64,000 nucleotides of DNA from Chitinibacter tainanensis DSM 15459 (GCF_000429785.1 NZ_AUCN01000017.1:186001-250000), one strand, 5' to 3'; shown: positions 9,344 to 19,061, counted from the first letter of the stretch. The notes: generated from the letters alone by a model not told the origin. Made by a program: numbers and translations.

Positions 9344-10140
9344 TGACAGTACGAAAATTAATAATTGCTTTGTTTCTGGCGATTTGGATCGCTCCGATCT
9401 CATTCGCAAAGTCTGGTAAAGAGGCATTAGGCGATTATCTGCTAGGGCCCGGCGATGTAGTTAAAATCCAGGTTTATGACCATGAGGATTTAACGACAGA
9501 AGCGCAACTGAATAATGATGGCTTACTCACTTTCCCATTGCTGGGAGAAGTAAAACTTGGTGGCCTAGCCTATACAGAAGCTGAAGCGCTGGTGGCAAAG
9601 AAACTTGCTGCGGGTGGTTTTATTAAAAAACCAAATGTGAATGTATTGATTACACAGTACAGAAGCCAGCGAGTAGCCGTGCTGGGTGAAATAAATAAAC
9701 CAGGGCGCTATGCGCTAGATAGTAATACCGATTTAATTGATTTGGTTGCTATTGCTGGTGGAGTGGGGCCATCGGGCGGGGATGTAATCGTTATTCTTCG
9801 TGGTGAAGAGCGATATGAATATCGACTCAGCAAACTAACCCAGCTAGCAAACTCGGAAAAACGCAGTATTTCTGTCCAATCCGGGGATACGGTTTATGTT
9901 CCACGCGCTGAATTGATATACGTCTTTGGCGAAGTAAATCGACCAGGTTCATTCCGATTGGAGCCAAAAATGACAGTAATGCAAGCATTGGCAACAGCGG
10001 GTGGATATAATCAGCGGGCTTCTAGCAAAGGAATTTTGATCCATCGAGTAATCGATGGTGAGGTTAAAGAAATTCCAGCTAAGCCTATTGATTTATTGCA
10101 GGCTGGCGATACAGTTTATATTAAAGAAAGCTTTTTCTAA
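9343..10140 (+). CDS. epsE: Polysaccharide export protein, Wza/EpsE type
   Basis: This 265-aa exported protein has a signal peptide of about 22 residues, then the Poly_export domain (GDYLLGPGDVVKIQVYDHE, NNDGLLTFPLLGEVKLGGLAYTEAE). Two SLBB segments follow (VAVLGEINKPGRYALD, IYVFGEVNRPGSFRLE). Proteins of this type form the periplasmic/outer-membrane export channel with the chain-length regulator encoded next. No lipobox Cys is present, unlike Wza. It starts inside the stop codon of epsD, which suggests translational coupling. Confidence 0.92.
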   Translation: MTVRKLIIALFLAIWIAPISFAKSGKEALGDYLLGPGDVVKIQVYDHEDLTTEAQLNNDGLLTFPLLGEVKLGGLAYTEAEALVAKKLAAGGFIKKPNVNVLITQYRSQRVAVLGEINKPGRYALDSNTDLIDLVAIAGGVGPSGGDVIVILRGEERYEYRLSKLTQLANSEKRSISVQSGDTVYVPRAELIYVFGEVNRPGSFRLEPKMTVMQALATAGGYNQRASSKGILIHRVIDGEVKEIPAKPIDLLQAGDTVYIKESFF

Positions 10141-10152
10141 TTGGGGCAATGA

Positions 10153-11535
10153 ATGTTAAGTGTGAGAACGCTGCTTCGGGTTTTTGTGGGCCGCATAAAG
10201 CTTTTTACTTTGATCGTGCTCTCAGTTCTGGTTGCCGGTTTTGCGATTGCTTTGATCCAATCGAAACAGTACACCGCAACAGCACAAGTGTCCATTGATG
10301 TAAAGGCAAATGATCCTATTACAGGTATGCCTGTTTCTGGTTTGTTGGCGCCTAGCTATTTGTTTACACAAGCGGATATTATTTATAGTCAGAATACAGC
10401 ACTCAAAGTTGTTGATAAAATTGGCATCACAACTTTACCTGAGGCAATCGCACAGTATGAGGAAGCCAAAGTCGGAAGTGCTACAATTCGCGATTGGTAT
10501 GCAGAGCTTTTTTTAAAGAGTCTAGAAGTCGTGCCTAGTCGGCAAAGCAATGTGATCAGTTTAAGCTATACAGCAACAGATCCAGTATTTGCCGCGCAAG
10601 TCGCAAATCAATTCATGAAGGCATATATCGACATGAATATTGAAATGCGGACTCAAGCTGCGCAAAGCACCTCTGAATTCTTTCAACAGCAATTGAAAGT
10701 GCTAAAAAAACGGGTTGAAGATGCGCAGGCTGAGCTTTCCAAATATCAGCAAGAAACAGGAATTGTTGCATCAGACGAACGGCTGGATGTTGAAACGCAG
10801 CGTTTAAATGAACTGAGTAGTAGTTTAGTGCAAGCGCAATCACATACATATGATGCGAAATCCCGCGCGCAAGCTGGTACGAACGCCCCTGATGTGCTTA
10901 ACAATCCGCTCATCCAGCAATTAAAAGCTCAGTTATCACAAAAGTCAGCCAAATTGCACGAGGTCGAGGAAAAGTTAGGGCCAAACCATCCGCAGTACCA
11001 ACAAGCCCAGGCCGATTATTTAGAAACAAAAAATCAACTCAATCAGTTGCAGGCGCAGTACTCGCAGGGGCTCGGTGCTACAGCTAATAATTCAGCCGCA
11101 ACTCAAGCATCGCTGAAAGCCGCTCTGCAGGAACAACGTGAAAGAATTTTTGCTTTGAAGAAGGATCGTGCACAGTTATCAGTGCTACAGCAAAATTTAG
11201 ATAACGCACAGAAAACGTATGATGCAGCACTATCACGGCAAGCACAGTCAACGCTAGAAGGTGCCATGAGTGGTCAGACGAATATTTTCCCATTGAAATA
11301 TGCCTCTCCACCAAAAAGCCATTCGGCGCCCGTTCTGCGCAATTATGCTGCGGTGGCGTTGCTACTCGGTCTAGTACTGGCCAGTTTAATTGTCTTGGTT
11401 GTGGAATATTTCAATCGACGCGTACGCAGTGCAGATGACTTGTCTGATTTTTTGGGTGTTCCATTGTTGGTAACAATGCCATCTTTGGATCAAAGAAAAA
11501 GCGTGCTCACTAAGTTGAAGGGGCGTGGTAAATGA
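10153..11535 (+). CDS. epsF: Chain-length determinant protein, Wzz/EpsF type
   Basis: This 460-aa inner-membrane polysaccharide co-polymerase has a Wzz domain: N-terminal helix at about residues 16-36, a long periplasmic part with coiled-coil segments (around 170-210 and 245-345, rich in Gln, Leu and Lys), and a second helix near 395-415. The proline-rich PLKYASPPKSHSAP just before the second helix matches the Wzz signature. It should set polymer length and gate export through EpsE, together with the EpsG-like partner encoded next (4-bp ATGA overlap). Confidence 0.92.
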   Translation: MLSVRTLLRVFVGRIKLFTLIVLSVLVAGFAIALIQSKQYTATAQVSIDVKANDPITGMPVSGLLAPSYLFTQADIIYSQNTALKVVDKIGITTLPEAIAQYEEAKVGSATIRDWYAELFLKSLEVVPSRQSNVISLSYTATDPVFAAQVANQFMKAYIDMNIEMRTQAAQSTSEFFQQQLKVLKKRVEDAQAELSKYQQETGIVASDERLDVETQRLNELSSSLVQAQSHTYDAKSRAQAGTNAPDVLNNPLIQQLKAQLSQKSAKLHEVEEKLGPNHPQYQQAQADYLETKNQLNQLQAQYSQGLGATANNSAATQASLKAALQEQRERIFALKKDRAQLSVLQQNLDNAQKTYDAALSRQAQSTLEGAMSGQTNIFPLKYASPPKSHSAPVLRNYAAVALLLGLVLASLIVLVVEYFNRRVRSADDLSDFLGVPLLVTMPSLDQRKSVLTKLKGRGK

Positions 11536-12368
11536 CTATCGTGAGTAATTCAAGCAATATCGGAAAATTATTGCTTGATAAAAAAATTATTACGCTGGCC
11601 CAGGCTGAAGCTGTAATGCAATTTCAGCGCGAGCATAATTTGCGTTTTGGCGAGGCTGCAATTCAGTTAGGCTATCTAACAGAACAAGATGTGCAGCAGG
11701 CCTTGGCTAGTCAATATAATTATGCGGTTTTGCAAAAAGGCAAATCAAAACTAAGCGAGAACCTAGTTCAGGCATATCAGCCGAGTAGTGAATTTGCAGA
11801 GTCTGTGCGTACACTGCGTAGCCAACTCATGCTCCGCTGGTTAAGTGAAGGCAAAAAGAATATTGCGATCGTTGGCTTGAGCGAATCTGCCACAACGCTG
11901 GTGGCCAATCTAGCGATTGCCTTTGCTCAATCAAATGAAAAAACATTACTCGTCGATGCTAATTTGCGTGAGCCTAGATTGCATCAGCTAATGGGCATGC
12001 AAAATAAGGTCGGCTTAGTCGAAGTATTGGCCAGTCGGGCTGACCTAGCGACTGCCGTGCAAGTGGTGGAAGGGGTTCCTAGTTTATATATCCTGAGTGC
12101 AGGAGCTGTACTGCCGAATGCACAAGAAATTATTGCATCTCGGTTTACCAGTGAATTCATGAATCAACTGGAGGGGGGCTATGATGCTGTGCTTTATGAT
12201 TTAGCACCCGCAGCTCTGTTTGATGATGCTTATTTGATTGCAGCCAAAGTACGCGGTGTTGTCATCGCCGTTGAGCGTGACCGTGCATTCACCGCACAAG
12301 TACTTGAATGCATCGAGCGATGCAAAGCGATCGATGTAGAAGTCGTGGGCACTGTTCTAATCGAGTAA
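11532..12368 (+). CDS. epsG: EpsG-like chain-length partner with degenerate P-loop
   Basis: This 278-aa protein has two parts. Residues 1-75 form an MshEN-like N-terminal domain (IGKLLLDKKIITLAQAEAVM, GEAAIQLGYLTEQDVQQAL). Residues 95-278 form a BY-kinase/ParA-like fold (VRTLRSQLMLRWLSEGKKNI, TLLVDANLREPRLH as Walker A', YDAVLYDLAPA as Walker B). EpsG proteins are the cytosolic tyrosine-kinase partners of EpsF. Here the Walker A reads VGLSESATTLVANL, with no Gly-Lys-Ser/Thr or the GEGRS of relatives, and there is no C-terminal tyrosine cluster. ATP binding and kinase activity are therefore doubtful, and it may be a structural pseudo-kinase. Overlaps epsF by 4 bp. Confidence 0.85.
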   Translation: MTIVSNSSNIGKLLLDKKIITLAQAEAVMQFQREHNLRFGEAAIQLGYLTEQDVQQALASQYNYAVLQKGKSKLSENLVQAYQPSSEFAESVRTLRSQLMLRWLSEGKKNIAIVGLSESATTLVANLAIAFAQSNEKTLLVDANLREPRLHQLMGMQNKVGLVEVLASRADLATAVQVVEGVPSLYILSAGAVLPNAQEIIASRFTSEFMNQLEGGYDAVLYDLAPAALFDDAYLIAAKVRGVVIAVERDRAFTAQVLECIERCKAIDVEVVGTVLIE

Positions 12369-12374
12369 AACAGT

Positions 12375-13238
12375 ATGCAATCAAATTCACTAGCCAAAAC
12401 GCAAAATCTGGCGCTACTCAAAGAATATCCTTTACTAATATTAGGCTTTCTCGCCTTATTGCTCCCTAGCATATACAGTTTGTCGAATACTCTGTGGCAA
12501 GGTGAAGAGCAAGGGCAGGGTCCTCTGTTATTAGCGGTAATAGGTTTTTTATTTTGGCGGGAGTTTGTGACGGAAAAACCCCATGCAGAGCCAATGGCAT
12601 CACCTTTGGCTGCATTGAGTTTCTTGCTGGTTGCATGTCTTTCTTATGTAGTTGGGCGCTCGCAAGAAATTTTTGCTCTTGAAATTGGGGCCTTTATTCC
12701 ATTGGTTATTGCTGTGATCCTTGCAACTAAAGGATGGGTTGGAGTGAAGCGATATGCATTTCCAATCTTTTTTATTTGCTTCTTAATTCCATTGCCTGCA
12801 TTCATCATTGATGGACTAACTAGCGGATTAAAAAACCATATCTCACATGCAGCAGAGGTGATTCTTTATCAACTCGGCTATCCAGTAGCCCGTGCCGGTG
12901 TGGTCTTAACCGTAGGCCAATACCAACTTTTAGTTGCCGATGCATGTTCGGGGATGAATTCATTGTTTAGTTTGATTTCCCTGGGGTTTTTGTACGTGCA
13001 CCTCAACGGTAAGATTTTCACAACCAAATCAATCATCCTGCTTTTGGCCATCGTACCAATTGCGATTGTGGCGAACGTGATCAGAGTCTTAATTTTAATT
13101 CTTGTTACATATTATTTTGGCGATGAGGCAGGACAGGGCTTTATTCATGGGTTTGCCGGTATTTTTGTTTTTGCCATGTCATTGCTGCTGTTATTTATAC
13201 TTGATGGCGTTTTGAAGAGAGTTTGGGGGCGCAAATGA
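12375..13238 (+). CDS. xrtB: Exosortase B
   Basis: This 287-aa multi-helix inner-membrane protein is an exosortase, the presumed transpeptidase that cleaves PEP-CTERM tails and hands proteins to a surface or polymer attachment. The catalytic triad is visible: Cys in VADACSGMNSLFSL (about residue 191), Arg in VANVIRVLILI (about 236) and His in IHGFAGIFVF (about 258). Position between an EpsG-like protein and EpsI identifies the B subtype. PEP-CTERM candidates in this window are the products at 6555 and 39856. Its stop overlaps the epsI start (ATGA). Confidence 0.95.
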   Translation: MQSNSLAKTQNLALLKEYPLLILGFLALLLPSIYSLSNTLWQGEEQGQGPLLLAVIGFLFWREFVTEKPHAEPMASPLAALSFLLVACLSYVVGRSQEIFALEIGAFIPLVIAVILATKGWVGVKRYAFPIFFICFLIPLPAFIIDGLTSGLKNHISHAAEVILYQLGYPVARAGVVLTVGQYQLLVADACSGMNSLFSLISLGFLYVHLNGKIFTTKSIILLLAIVPIAIVANVIRVLILILVTYYFGDEAGQGFIHGFAGIFVFAMSLLLLFILDGVLKRVWGRK

Positions 13239-13927
13239 AACGTTTATATAGTCAATCGTTTTTTGCCTTAATCATGATAGGAGCAGCAGTAGCTGCTTTT
13301 TTTCTGACTCCAACGAAACGCATGGCGGATGAAAAGAACATCAATCTTGAAAATTTGATTCCCTCTGCGTTTGGTGGCTGGAAAGCACTCCCACAGGAAA
13401 ATTCATCGATAGTGCAGGCCCCTGATGTTGAAAAAACGCTGAGCAAGCTATATACAGGCTTGCTGATGCGTACCTATGTCAATGCGTCAGGGGAGCGGAT
13501 GATGCTCGCGATCGCCTACGGACCAGATCAGCGAGACAATATTGGCAAGCAAGTACACAAGCCTGAAATTTGCTATCCGGCGCAAGGTTTTATAATTAAA
13601 AATCCTAAAAGTGGCCATATTCAAATTGCCCAGAGTGAAGTGCCTGTGAGGCGGATGGTTGCGAGCTATGGCGAGCGCGTCGAGCCATTGACATATTGGC
13701 TAACAATAGGAAATAAAGCAGTTAATAACAATAAAGACTTTAAATTAAACCAAGTGCGATATGGTTTAGCGGGCTGGGTGGCAGATGGAATGATAGTACG
13801 AGTTTCTACAATTGATAATAATGTGGAAGCTGCATATGAGAAGCAGGCATATTTTCTTTCGGCCTTGTTGCTCGCTATGCCAGCAGATAAGAGAAAATAT
13901 CTTGGCATTGTTGCCGGTGGTGCTTGA
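13235..13927 (+). CDS. epsI: EpsI-family exosortase-associated protein
   Basis: This 230-aa protein has one N-terminal membrane anchor (QSFFALIMIGAAVAAFFLTP) and a periplasmic EpsI domain. Family features are FGGWKALPQ near residue 47, then VHKPEICYPAQGFII with its conserved Cys, and later LTYWLTIGNK. EpsI occurs either alone or fused to exosortases and is needed for polymer production in related strains, though its chemistry is unknown. ATG at 13235 overlaps the xrtB stop, and its stop overlaps the next start (TGATG), so translation is coupled throughout. Confidence 0.92.
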   Translation: MKRLYSQSFFALIMIGAAVAAFFLTPTKRMADEKNINLENLIPSAFGGWKALPQENSSIVQAPDVEKTLSKLYTGLLMRTYVNASGERMMLAIAYGPDQRDNIGKQVHKPEICYPAQGFIIKNPKSGHIQIAQSEVPVRRMVASYGERVEPLTYWLTIGNKAVNNNKDFKLNQVRYGLAGWVADGMIVRVSTIDNNVEAAYEKQAYFLSALLLAMPADKRKYLGIVAGGA

Positions 13928-15165
13928 TGAGTTCGATTGTAATGCCGCCATTTGGCCCACTAAAGAACAGTGAGCGCACAATTCTTAATATACAAAGTTT
14001 TGTCACTGGTCTAGCCCTTCTGCTCGTTTCTCTTGGTAATGCCATGTTCAGTAAAAAAGCAGTAGTGCTCTTTTTTGTGCTGAATTTATTTCTCATGATC
14101 TGGTATGCTAATTATACGATTTTCACTCGCTTTTTCAATTGGGTCTCTATTTTTGCTTTGCTTGCCTGGTGTGGGCTGAGTTATACTTGGTCACAATTTC
14201 CACAGGATACACTCGATGGGTTTTATTGGCAGTGTGTATTTGTATTTACGGTTCTTTTATTCGGGATTCTGTCTGGTCGATTGAATGTCGAGTTGGTGGT
14301 AAAGAATGCATTTATTGCTGCTTTGGTATTAAATGTTGCATATATTCTGCTCTTCCCCGGCGCTAGTCTGAGCGAAAATGGCTTGCGATCAATGTATTAC
14401 ACTAAGAACTCATTGGGATTTGTGTGTGCATATGCGTTCTTGATGCTAGTTTTTTTAAATCAGCCAAGACGAATTGACTATATATTTGCCGCCATTGCTG
14501 TTTTTTTATTGCTGCTGTCGTTGTCGAAAACAAGTATGGCATTGGTCGTCGTTGTCTCGATCCTGTTGCTTGCGAAAAATTATTGCTTTGGACGGGGGCG
14601 AATTTTTTTTCCGCAAGATAGTTATTTGCTGATCGTATTGGCCACGCTGCTGGTCACTGCACTGTTGATTGCGGGAATCTCTTTTTTTTATAAAGAAATT
14701 CTTAACTATGTTTTTTTAAATCTTGATAGTCACGCCTTAACAGGGCGTGGACAGATCTGGATCGAGCTGCTACGTAATGCTGAGTCAAAGATCGTATATG
14801 GCTTAGGCTTCAATGCTGTGTGGGGTATGGACCACCTGAACGAGATATATCTAACTGAGCTGGGCCGCAACAATCCGTTGTGGGCCACTAAATTGGCCGC
14901 AGCTGATGGCGGTTATGTCGATGTGGTGGTGGCGATAGGCTTAGTGGGCCTCGTTGTATTAGGGCTAGTGGTCGTGCAACTTTTCTTGAATATTCTCCGC
15001 AGTCAATATGTCAACATAGGCTTGGTCGTGCTAGCCGTGGTACTTATTCATAATTTGACTGAAACCACATTCTTAATGGGCTTTAATCTGAATTGGTTTT
15101 TACTGATGTTTGTTGCCGGGCTGGCGCTATCTCGGTCATCTAGCGCTGAGGCGGCTTATGAGTAA
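13927..15165 (+). CDS. O-antigen ligase/polymerase-like membrane protein (Wzy type)
   Basis: This 412-aa protein has about ten to twelve predicted membrane helices and a large periplasmic loop between roughly residues 255 and 335. The loop contains LTGRGQIWIELL and GLGFNAVWG, the pattern seen in Wzy_C/O-antigen ligase proteins. In this operon it is the best candidate for the enzyme that polymerises lipid-linked repeat units in the periplasm. The start at 13927 is an ATG inside the epsI stop; a TTG one codon earlier is possible. Overlaps the flippase gene by 8 bp. Confidence 0.88.
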   Translation: MSSIVMPPFGPLKNSERTILNIQSFVTGLALLLVSLGNAMFSKKAVVLFFVLNLFLMIWYANYTIFTRFFNWVSIFALLAWCGLSYTWSQFPQDTLDGFYWQCVFVFTVLLFGILSGRLNVELVVKNAFIAALVLNVAYILLFPGASLSENGLRSMYYTKNSLGFVCAYAFLMLVFLNQPRRIDYIFAAIAVFLLLLSLSKTSMALVVVVSILLLAKNYCFGRGRIFFPQDSYLLIVLATLLVTALLIAGISFFYKEILNYVFLNLDSHALTGRGQIWIELLRNAESKIVYGLGFNAVWGMDHLNEIYLTELGRNNPLWATKLAAADGGYVDVVVAIGLVGLVVLGLVVVQLFLNILRSQYVNIGLVVLAVVLIHNLTETTFLMGFNLNWFLLMFVAGLALSRSSSAEAAYE

Positions 15166-16477
15166 GAAAAAAAACCTGCTGTCGATTATATGGTTTGCGG
15201 TAGAAAATCTCAGCACGATCGCATTCGGTTTAGTTAGTGTATTTTTAATTGCCCGACATTTTGGACCTGAGAATCTAGGCAAATTAAGTGTTGTGCAATC
15301 AGCTTCAGCCTTATTAATGTTTCTGGCAACGCTTGGCCTCGATCATTTTATTGTCAGAGATCTGACTCGAAATCCCTATGATGGTAAATACATCGGCACG
15401 GTGATGGGAATGCAAATGGCCGGTTGGCTTTTATATAGCCTAGGCGTGTTGGTGTTGCTATTTACGCTGGGCAAGCTGGCGACATTAGAAATGTGGCTGA
15501 TTGCTTCGTTTGTGATCATGACGACACTGTTTACCCGCTGCACCTTAGGCCGCTTGTATTTTCAGGCAATTAATTTGCCCAAGGCGATTGCGGCATCGGC
15601 ATTGGTTTCGCGAATAGCTGCAATACTTTATGTAGTTATTTCCATTTATCTTGGGCTGTCTTATTTATGGTGTTTGCTCTATTTGCCGCTGCAAGCCGCA
15701 ATTCAATGTCTGATGCTGTGGCTACGGTATAAGGCTCATCTTGCCGGTGAACGTTTGGGCTGGGCGTGCGATTTGACTCGCGCGATTCGTTTGCTTAAAG
15801 AATCTTTACCAGCATTAGTCGCCGCTGCAATTTTCCCCATCTTTATGCAGTCGGATGTGCTGATAATTTCTCACTTGCTATCTGATCATGCTGCCGGTAT
15901 TTATTCTGCGGCCAGTCGCCTAGTTGTCCAATTCAATTTTGTTGGCCCTATTATCGTTATGTCTTTTTATGTGGCCCTGAGCCGCAAGCTGGAACATCGA
16001 CCAGATTTTGAGATGATGATTACGGGTTTAGTTACGATATTCTTATTGATCTCCCTTCCTTTGGCACTTATTACCTCGCTGTGTGCTCCATGGATCGTCC
16101 ACCTACTTTATGGTGCTAAGTTTGAAGGTACCGATCAAGTTCTCGCTGCTTTGGCTTGGGTGTGGTTATTTGTAATTCCTGCCTCATTGTATTCACGCTT
16201 GTTGATTTTGCGGGGGCAGGTGCGATATGAGTTGATCAAATCACTGCTTGTGGCTTTCATGAGCGTGTCACTCAATCTTGTTTTAATTCCACGCTATGGG
16301 GTGGTTGCGGCCGCTTGGGTTTCGGTGTTTTCTTATGCGGTTGCTGATTTTCTGATTTATGCTTTTTTTAGAGATACACGTGATGTCTTTAAAATTGCTA
16401 TTTCTTCCATGGTAAATGTTTTGTTGAGGCCTCGCTTGGCATTTGATTCAGTTGTTTATGTTTTGAACTCGAAATAA
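15158..16477 (+). CDS. Polysaccharide flippase (Wzx/MATE-like)
   Basis: This 439-aa membrane protein has twelve or so hydrophobic segments and the polysaccharide-synthesis flippase pattern: LLSIIWFAVENLSTIAFGLV at the start, ARHFGPENLGKLSVVQSASA, and FMQSDVLIISHLLSDHAAGI in the middle. It should move undecaprenyl-linked repeats from cytosol to periplasm for the polymerase encoded upstream. The chosen ATG at 15158 overlaps the preceding stop; an extended reading from 15110 would add sequence that overlaps the polymerase coding region without a ribosome binding site. Confidence 0.92.
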   Translation: MSKKKNLLSIIWFAVENLSTIAFGLVSVFLIARHFGPENLGKLSVVQSASALLMFLATLGLDHFIVRDLTRNPYDGKYIGTVMGMQMAGWLLYSLGVLVLLFTLGKLATLEMWLIASFVIMTTLFTRCTLGRLYFQAINLPKAIAASALVSRIAAILYVVISIYLGLSYLWCLLYLPLQAAIQCLMLWLRYKAHLAGERLGWACDLTRAIRLLKESLPALVAAAIFPIFMQSDVLIISHLLSDHAAGIYSAASRLVVQFNFVGPIIVMSFYVALSRKLEHRPDFEMMITGLVTIFLLISLPLALITSLCAPWIVHLLYGAKFEGTDQVLAALAWVWLFVIPASLYSRLLILRGQVRYELIKSLLVAFMSVSLNLVLIPRYGVVAAAWVSVFSYAVADFLIYAFFRDTRDVFKIAISSMVNVLLRPRLAFDSVVYVLNSK

Positions 16478-16484
16478 TTTTCAA

Positions 16485-17438
16485 ATGAAATTATCTATCA
16501 TAGTCCCTGTTTATAATGTCGAGAAGTATGTGGTGCAATGTATCTCTTCACTGCTGCAATATAAAACGGCACAAGTTGAGATTATCGTTGTAAACGATGG
16601 TAGCCCCGATCAATCCGGTGCGCTGATTCAGTTCGAATTTATGAAAGAAATTCAGGCTGGTGATTTGGTCTATCTGGAACAGTGCAACCAGGGTGTCAGT
16701 GTTGCCCGCAATCACGGCATTGCCCATGCCCAAGGCGATTATATTGGGTTTGTAGATGCGGATGATTATGTTGCAGAGAGTTATTTTTACGAAGTTCTTC
16801 ATGCAATTGATGAAGGTAAAACAGACATCATCGAGTTTGGCTGGTTCTGCTTCTCGGACGAGCACACTGAAGATATAAAAGTGCCGATGTATGTGCATCA
16901 AAATTTTGGGCTACTAAATGCAAAGGAAGTTTTAGAGCCCATATTTGCAGCATCAATCTGGTACTCATGTTGCCGAGTGATAAAGCGCGAGCTAATTGGC
17001 GCTACTTCGTTTCCGCCTGGTGTTCGTTTTTGTGAAGATATGATGTTCCTGTACGACATTTATGATCGCGCAGCATCAATCTTCCACATCAAGATGCCAC
17101 TCTATGCGTATCGGCAGAATACTGTAGGCGCTACTGCATTAGCTAAACCCGAGTATATACAGCCGATGTTTGATTTATATCGGAGCATCTTGGATCGGGA
17201 TGAAAAGCACTTTGATTATTTAAAAGCATCCATCGTCTATGTCGTCTTTAGTTGTAGTCTGAAAATAGGATGTGCCTTTGCTTGGCCTGCAGATTTGTAT
17301 GCTGATCTACTTCGTTTACGATTGAGGTTCCTCTCGTTGAAAATGTTGAGTGTGAGGAAAATGTTGATTTTAATTGCGCCTGGCTTGTTATTGAAGTGGA
17401 AGTCAAGAAAAGCTAAAAATTCAAATAGAAGTCTATAG
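16485..17438 (+). CDS. Family 2 glycosyltransferase
   Basis: This 317-aa GT-A fold enzyme opens with MKLSIIVPVYNVEKYVVQCI, has EIIVVNDGSPDQSG, and the metal/nucleotide-sugar motif GFVDADDYV near residue 90, followed by an acceptor-side segment FCEDMMFLYD. It should add a sugar to the lipid-linked repeat at the cytosolic face. Donor and linkage cannot be read from sequence. No TM helix is needed; the C-terminus is basic and hydrophobic and may be membrane associated. Confidence 0.92.
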   Translation: MKLSIIVPVYNVEKYVVQCISSLLQYKTAQVEIIVVNDGSPDQSGALIQFEFMKEIQAGDLVYLEQCNQGVSVARNHGIAHAQGDYIGFVDADDYVAESYFYEVLHAIDEGKTDIIEFGWFCFSDEHTEDIKVPMYVHQNFGLLNAKEVLEPIFAASIWYSCCRVIKRELIGATSFPPGVRFCEDMMFLYDIYDRAASIFHIKMPLYAYRQNTVGATALAKPEYIQPMFDLYRSILDRDEKHFDYLKASIVYVVFSCSLKIGCAFAWPADLYADLLRLRLRFLSLKMLSVRKMLILIAPGLLLKWKSRKAKNSNRSL

Positions 17439-17444
17439 CTGATA

Positions 17445-18560
17445 ATGGAGTACGTTTTGAAGATTGTGTTTCGGATTTCACGCTTGGGCTCTGGTGGTGC
17501 TGAGCGTGTTTTTATCTCACTGGCTGAGTATATTCGCCTGCAATATCGGTGCGCGATTGTTTTTGTAGTTGATTCGCCGGATGGGGAGGGGGTAAAAATT
17601 GCTGCCCAGAAGGGGTTTAAAGTCCATTCTTTAGATGCAAAACGAACGATTACTTCGGTTTGGCCGTTTAAACGCTATCTGGAAAACGAAAAGCCTGATG
17701 TTGTACTTTCGGCCTATCCGGATACGAATGGCGCAGCTTTATTGTCGCGAGCGCTATCAAGGCATAAGTGCAAAACCATTGTTTCAGAACATGCGTCTAT
17801 TGCCAAGCATTGGTCACAACATTCGAGATTTATTCAACTACGTGTTCAGACAATTATCAAATATTTATATCCCAAGGCAGATGCGATTGTTTGTGTTTCA
17901 CATGGTTTACGCCAAGAGCTTCTATCTTTAATTGGTTCAAATGTAAATGCCTTAACTATTCATAACCCCATCCGTTTTAGTGGTGGCTCTTTTTCAAATG
18001 CAGAGTGGAAGCGTGCCACAATTGATCAGCCGGCAAAGATACTTGCAGTCGGGCGCATATCAGTGCAGAAAGATTACTCTACACTTCTACGTGCGATTGC
18101 ACTGCTAAAACAAAGAAAATTCATTTTGCAGATTGTCGGCGGTATTTATGAGCAGGAAGAGCATGATCGCTTGCTAGCCTTAACTCATTCTCTACAAATT
18201 GAAGACAAGGTCCAGTTTATTGGCTTTACTGATGCGCCAGAGCAGTATTATGCCGAGGCTGATTTATTTGTATTGTCCTCAGCCTGGGAAGGTTTTGGTA
18301 ATGTAATTGTTGAGGCTTTGGCTTTTGGTGTGCCTGTAGTAAGTACCAATTGTGAATCTGGGCCTGCTGAGATTTTAGACGATGGGCAATATGGTGAGTT
18401 GGTGCCTGTGGGAGATTTTGAAGAGTTGGCGAGGCGGATTGATGAAATTTTGTCTGGTGAGAAAAAAATCTCTACCGCGGCCTTGCAAGCTAGAGCGCAA
18501 TGTTTCTCAGAGCGGATTATTGGCGAGCAATATTGGAAGTTGATTAAAGAGGTGATGTGA
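17445..18560 (+). CDS. Family 4 glycosyltransferase
   Basis: This 371-aa GT-B enzyme shows RLGSGGAERVFISLAEYI in the N-terminal domain, then ILAVGRISVQKDYSTLLRAI and the donor-binding EGFGNVIVEALAFGVPVV (EX7E, near residue 281), with SGPAEILDDGQYGELVPVGD. It should be a retaining cytosolic transferase of the repeat-unit pathway. The ATG at 17445 has only a weak ribosome binding site; a TTG at 17457 would shorten it by four residues. The remnant of an acyltransferase follows. Confidence 0.9.
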   Translation: MEYVLKIVFRISRLGSGGAERVFISLAEYIRLQYRCAIVFVVDSPDGEGVKIAAQKGFKVHSLDAKRTITSVWPFKRYLENEKPDVVLSAYPDTNGAALLSRALSRHKCKTIVSEHASIAKHWSQHSRFIQLRVQTIIKYLYPKADAIVCVSHGLRQELLSLIGSNVNALTIHNPIRFSGGSFSNAEWKRATIDQPAKILAVGRISVQKDYSTLLRAIALLKQRKFILQIVGGIYEQEEHDRLLALTHSLQIEDKVQFIGFTDAPEQYYAEADLFVLSSAWEGFGNVIVEALAFGVPVVSTNCESGPAEILDDGQYGELVPVGDFEELARRIDEILSGEKKISTAALQARAQCFSERIIGEQYWKLIKEVM

Positions 18561-18619
18561 TGTGTCTTTCTTTGAGTTGATAATATCCGATCTGTATCAG
18601 AATAACTAGCCGATCGATT

Positions 18620-19061
18620 TTGCAGGGAATGTTCGCTTTTTGGGAGTGGAGAGAGATTAGATTTAAAAGCCTTATCTTATATACACATCATGTAAATCTT
18701 CGCGCCTCGATTCGTACGGGGTTAGAGATTGGTAATGTTTCTGTGTTCCTAGGGGCTAAGATTTTTTTGGTAAACATGTGTTGGTGGCACATAATGTTGC
18801 AATGGCAGGGGAAGTGGCATGTTTCCTGGTTTTAGCAATAATGTCGATATTGGATGCGACTCGGTTCTGCTTGGTGGCATTCCTGTCGTGACCAATGTTG
18901 TTATTGGTGCCAACTCAGTTGTGATAAAGGATGCTCCTGATAAATCAATTGGTACTGGGAATCTTGCTCAAATTATCTCCTCAAATAATAATCAGCCACT
19001 TATAAAGCACGGTTTGTTTGATTTTCACTCGCACAAGTTATTTGGTGCTAAATATTTTTGA
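18620..19061 (+). pseudogene. Decayed hexapeptide-repeat acyltransferase
   Basis: Two overlapping short frames cover what should be one gene. The second (18819-19061) reads NNVDIGCDSVLLGGIPVVTN, then VVIGANSVVIKDAPDKS and GTGNLAQII. That is the left-handed beta-helix end of a serine-acetyltransferase-like O-acetyltransferase. The first frame contains RTGLEIGNVSVFLGAKIF, a hexapeptide-like stretch, then shifts. No intact start joins them, the N-terminus is eroded, and the base composition is AT-rich like its downstream neighbours. Probably a polymer acetylase lost by frameshift and deletion; the intact acyltransferase at 22432 could stand in. Confidence 0.65.
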
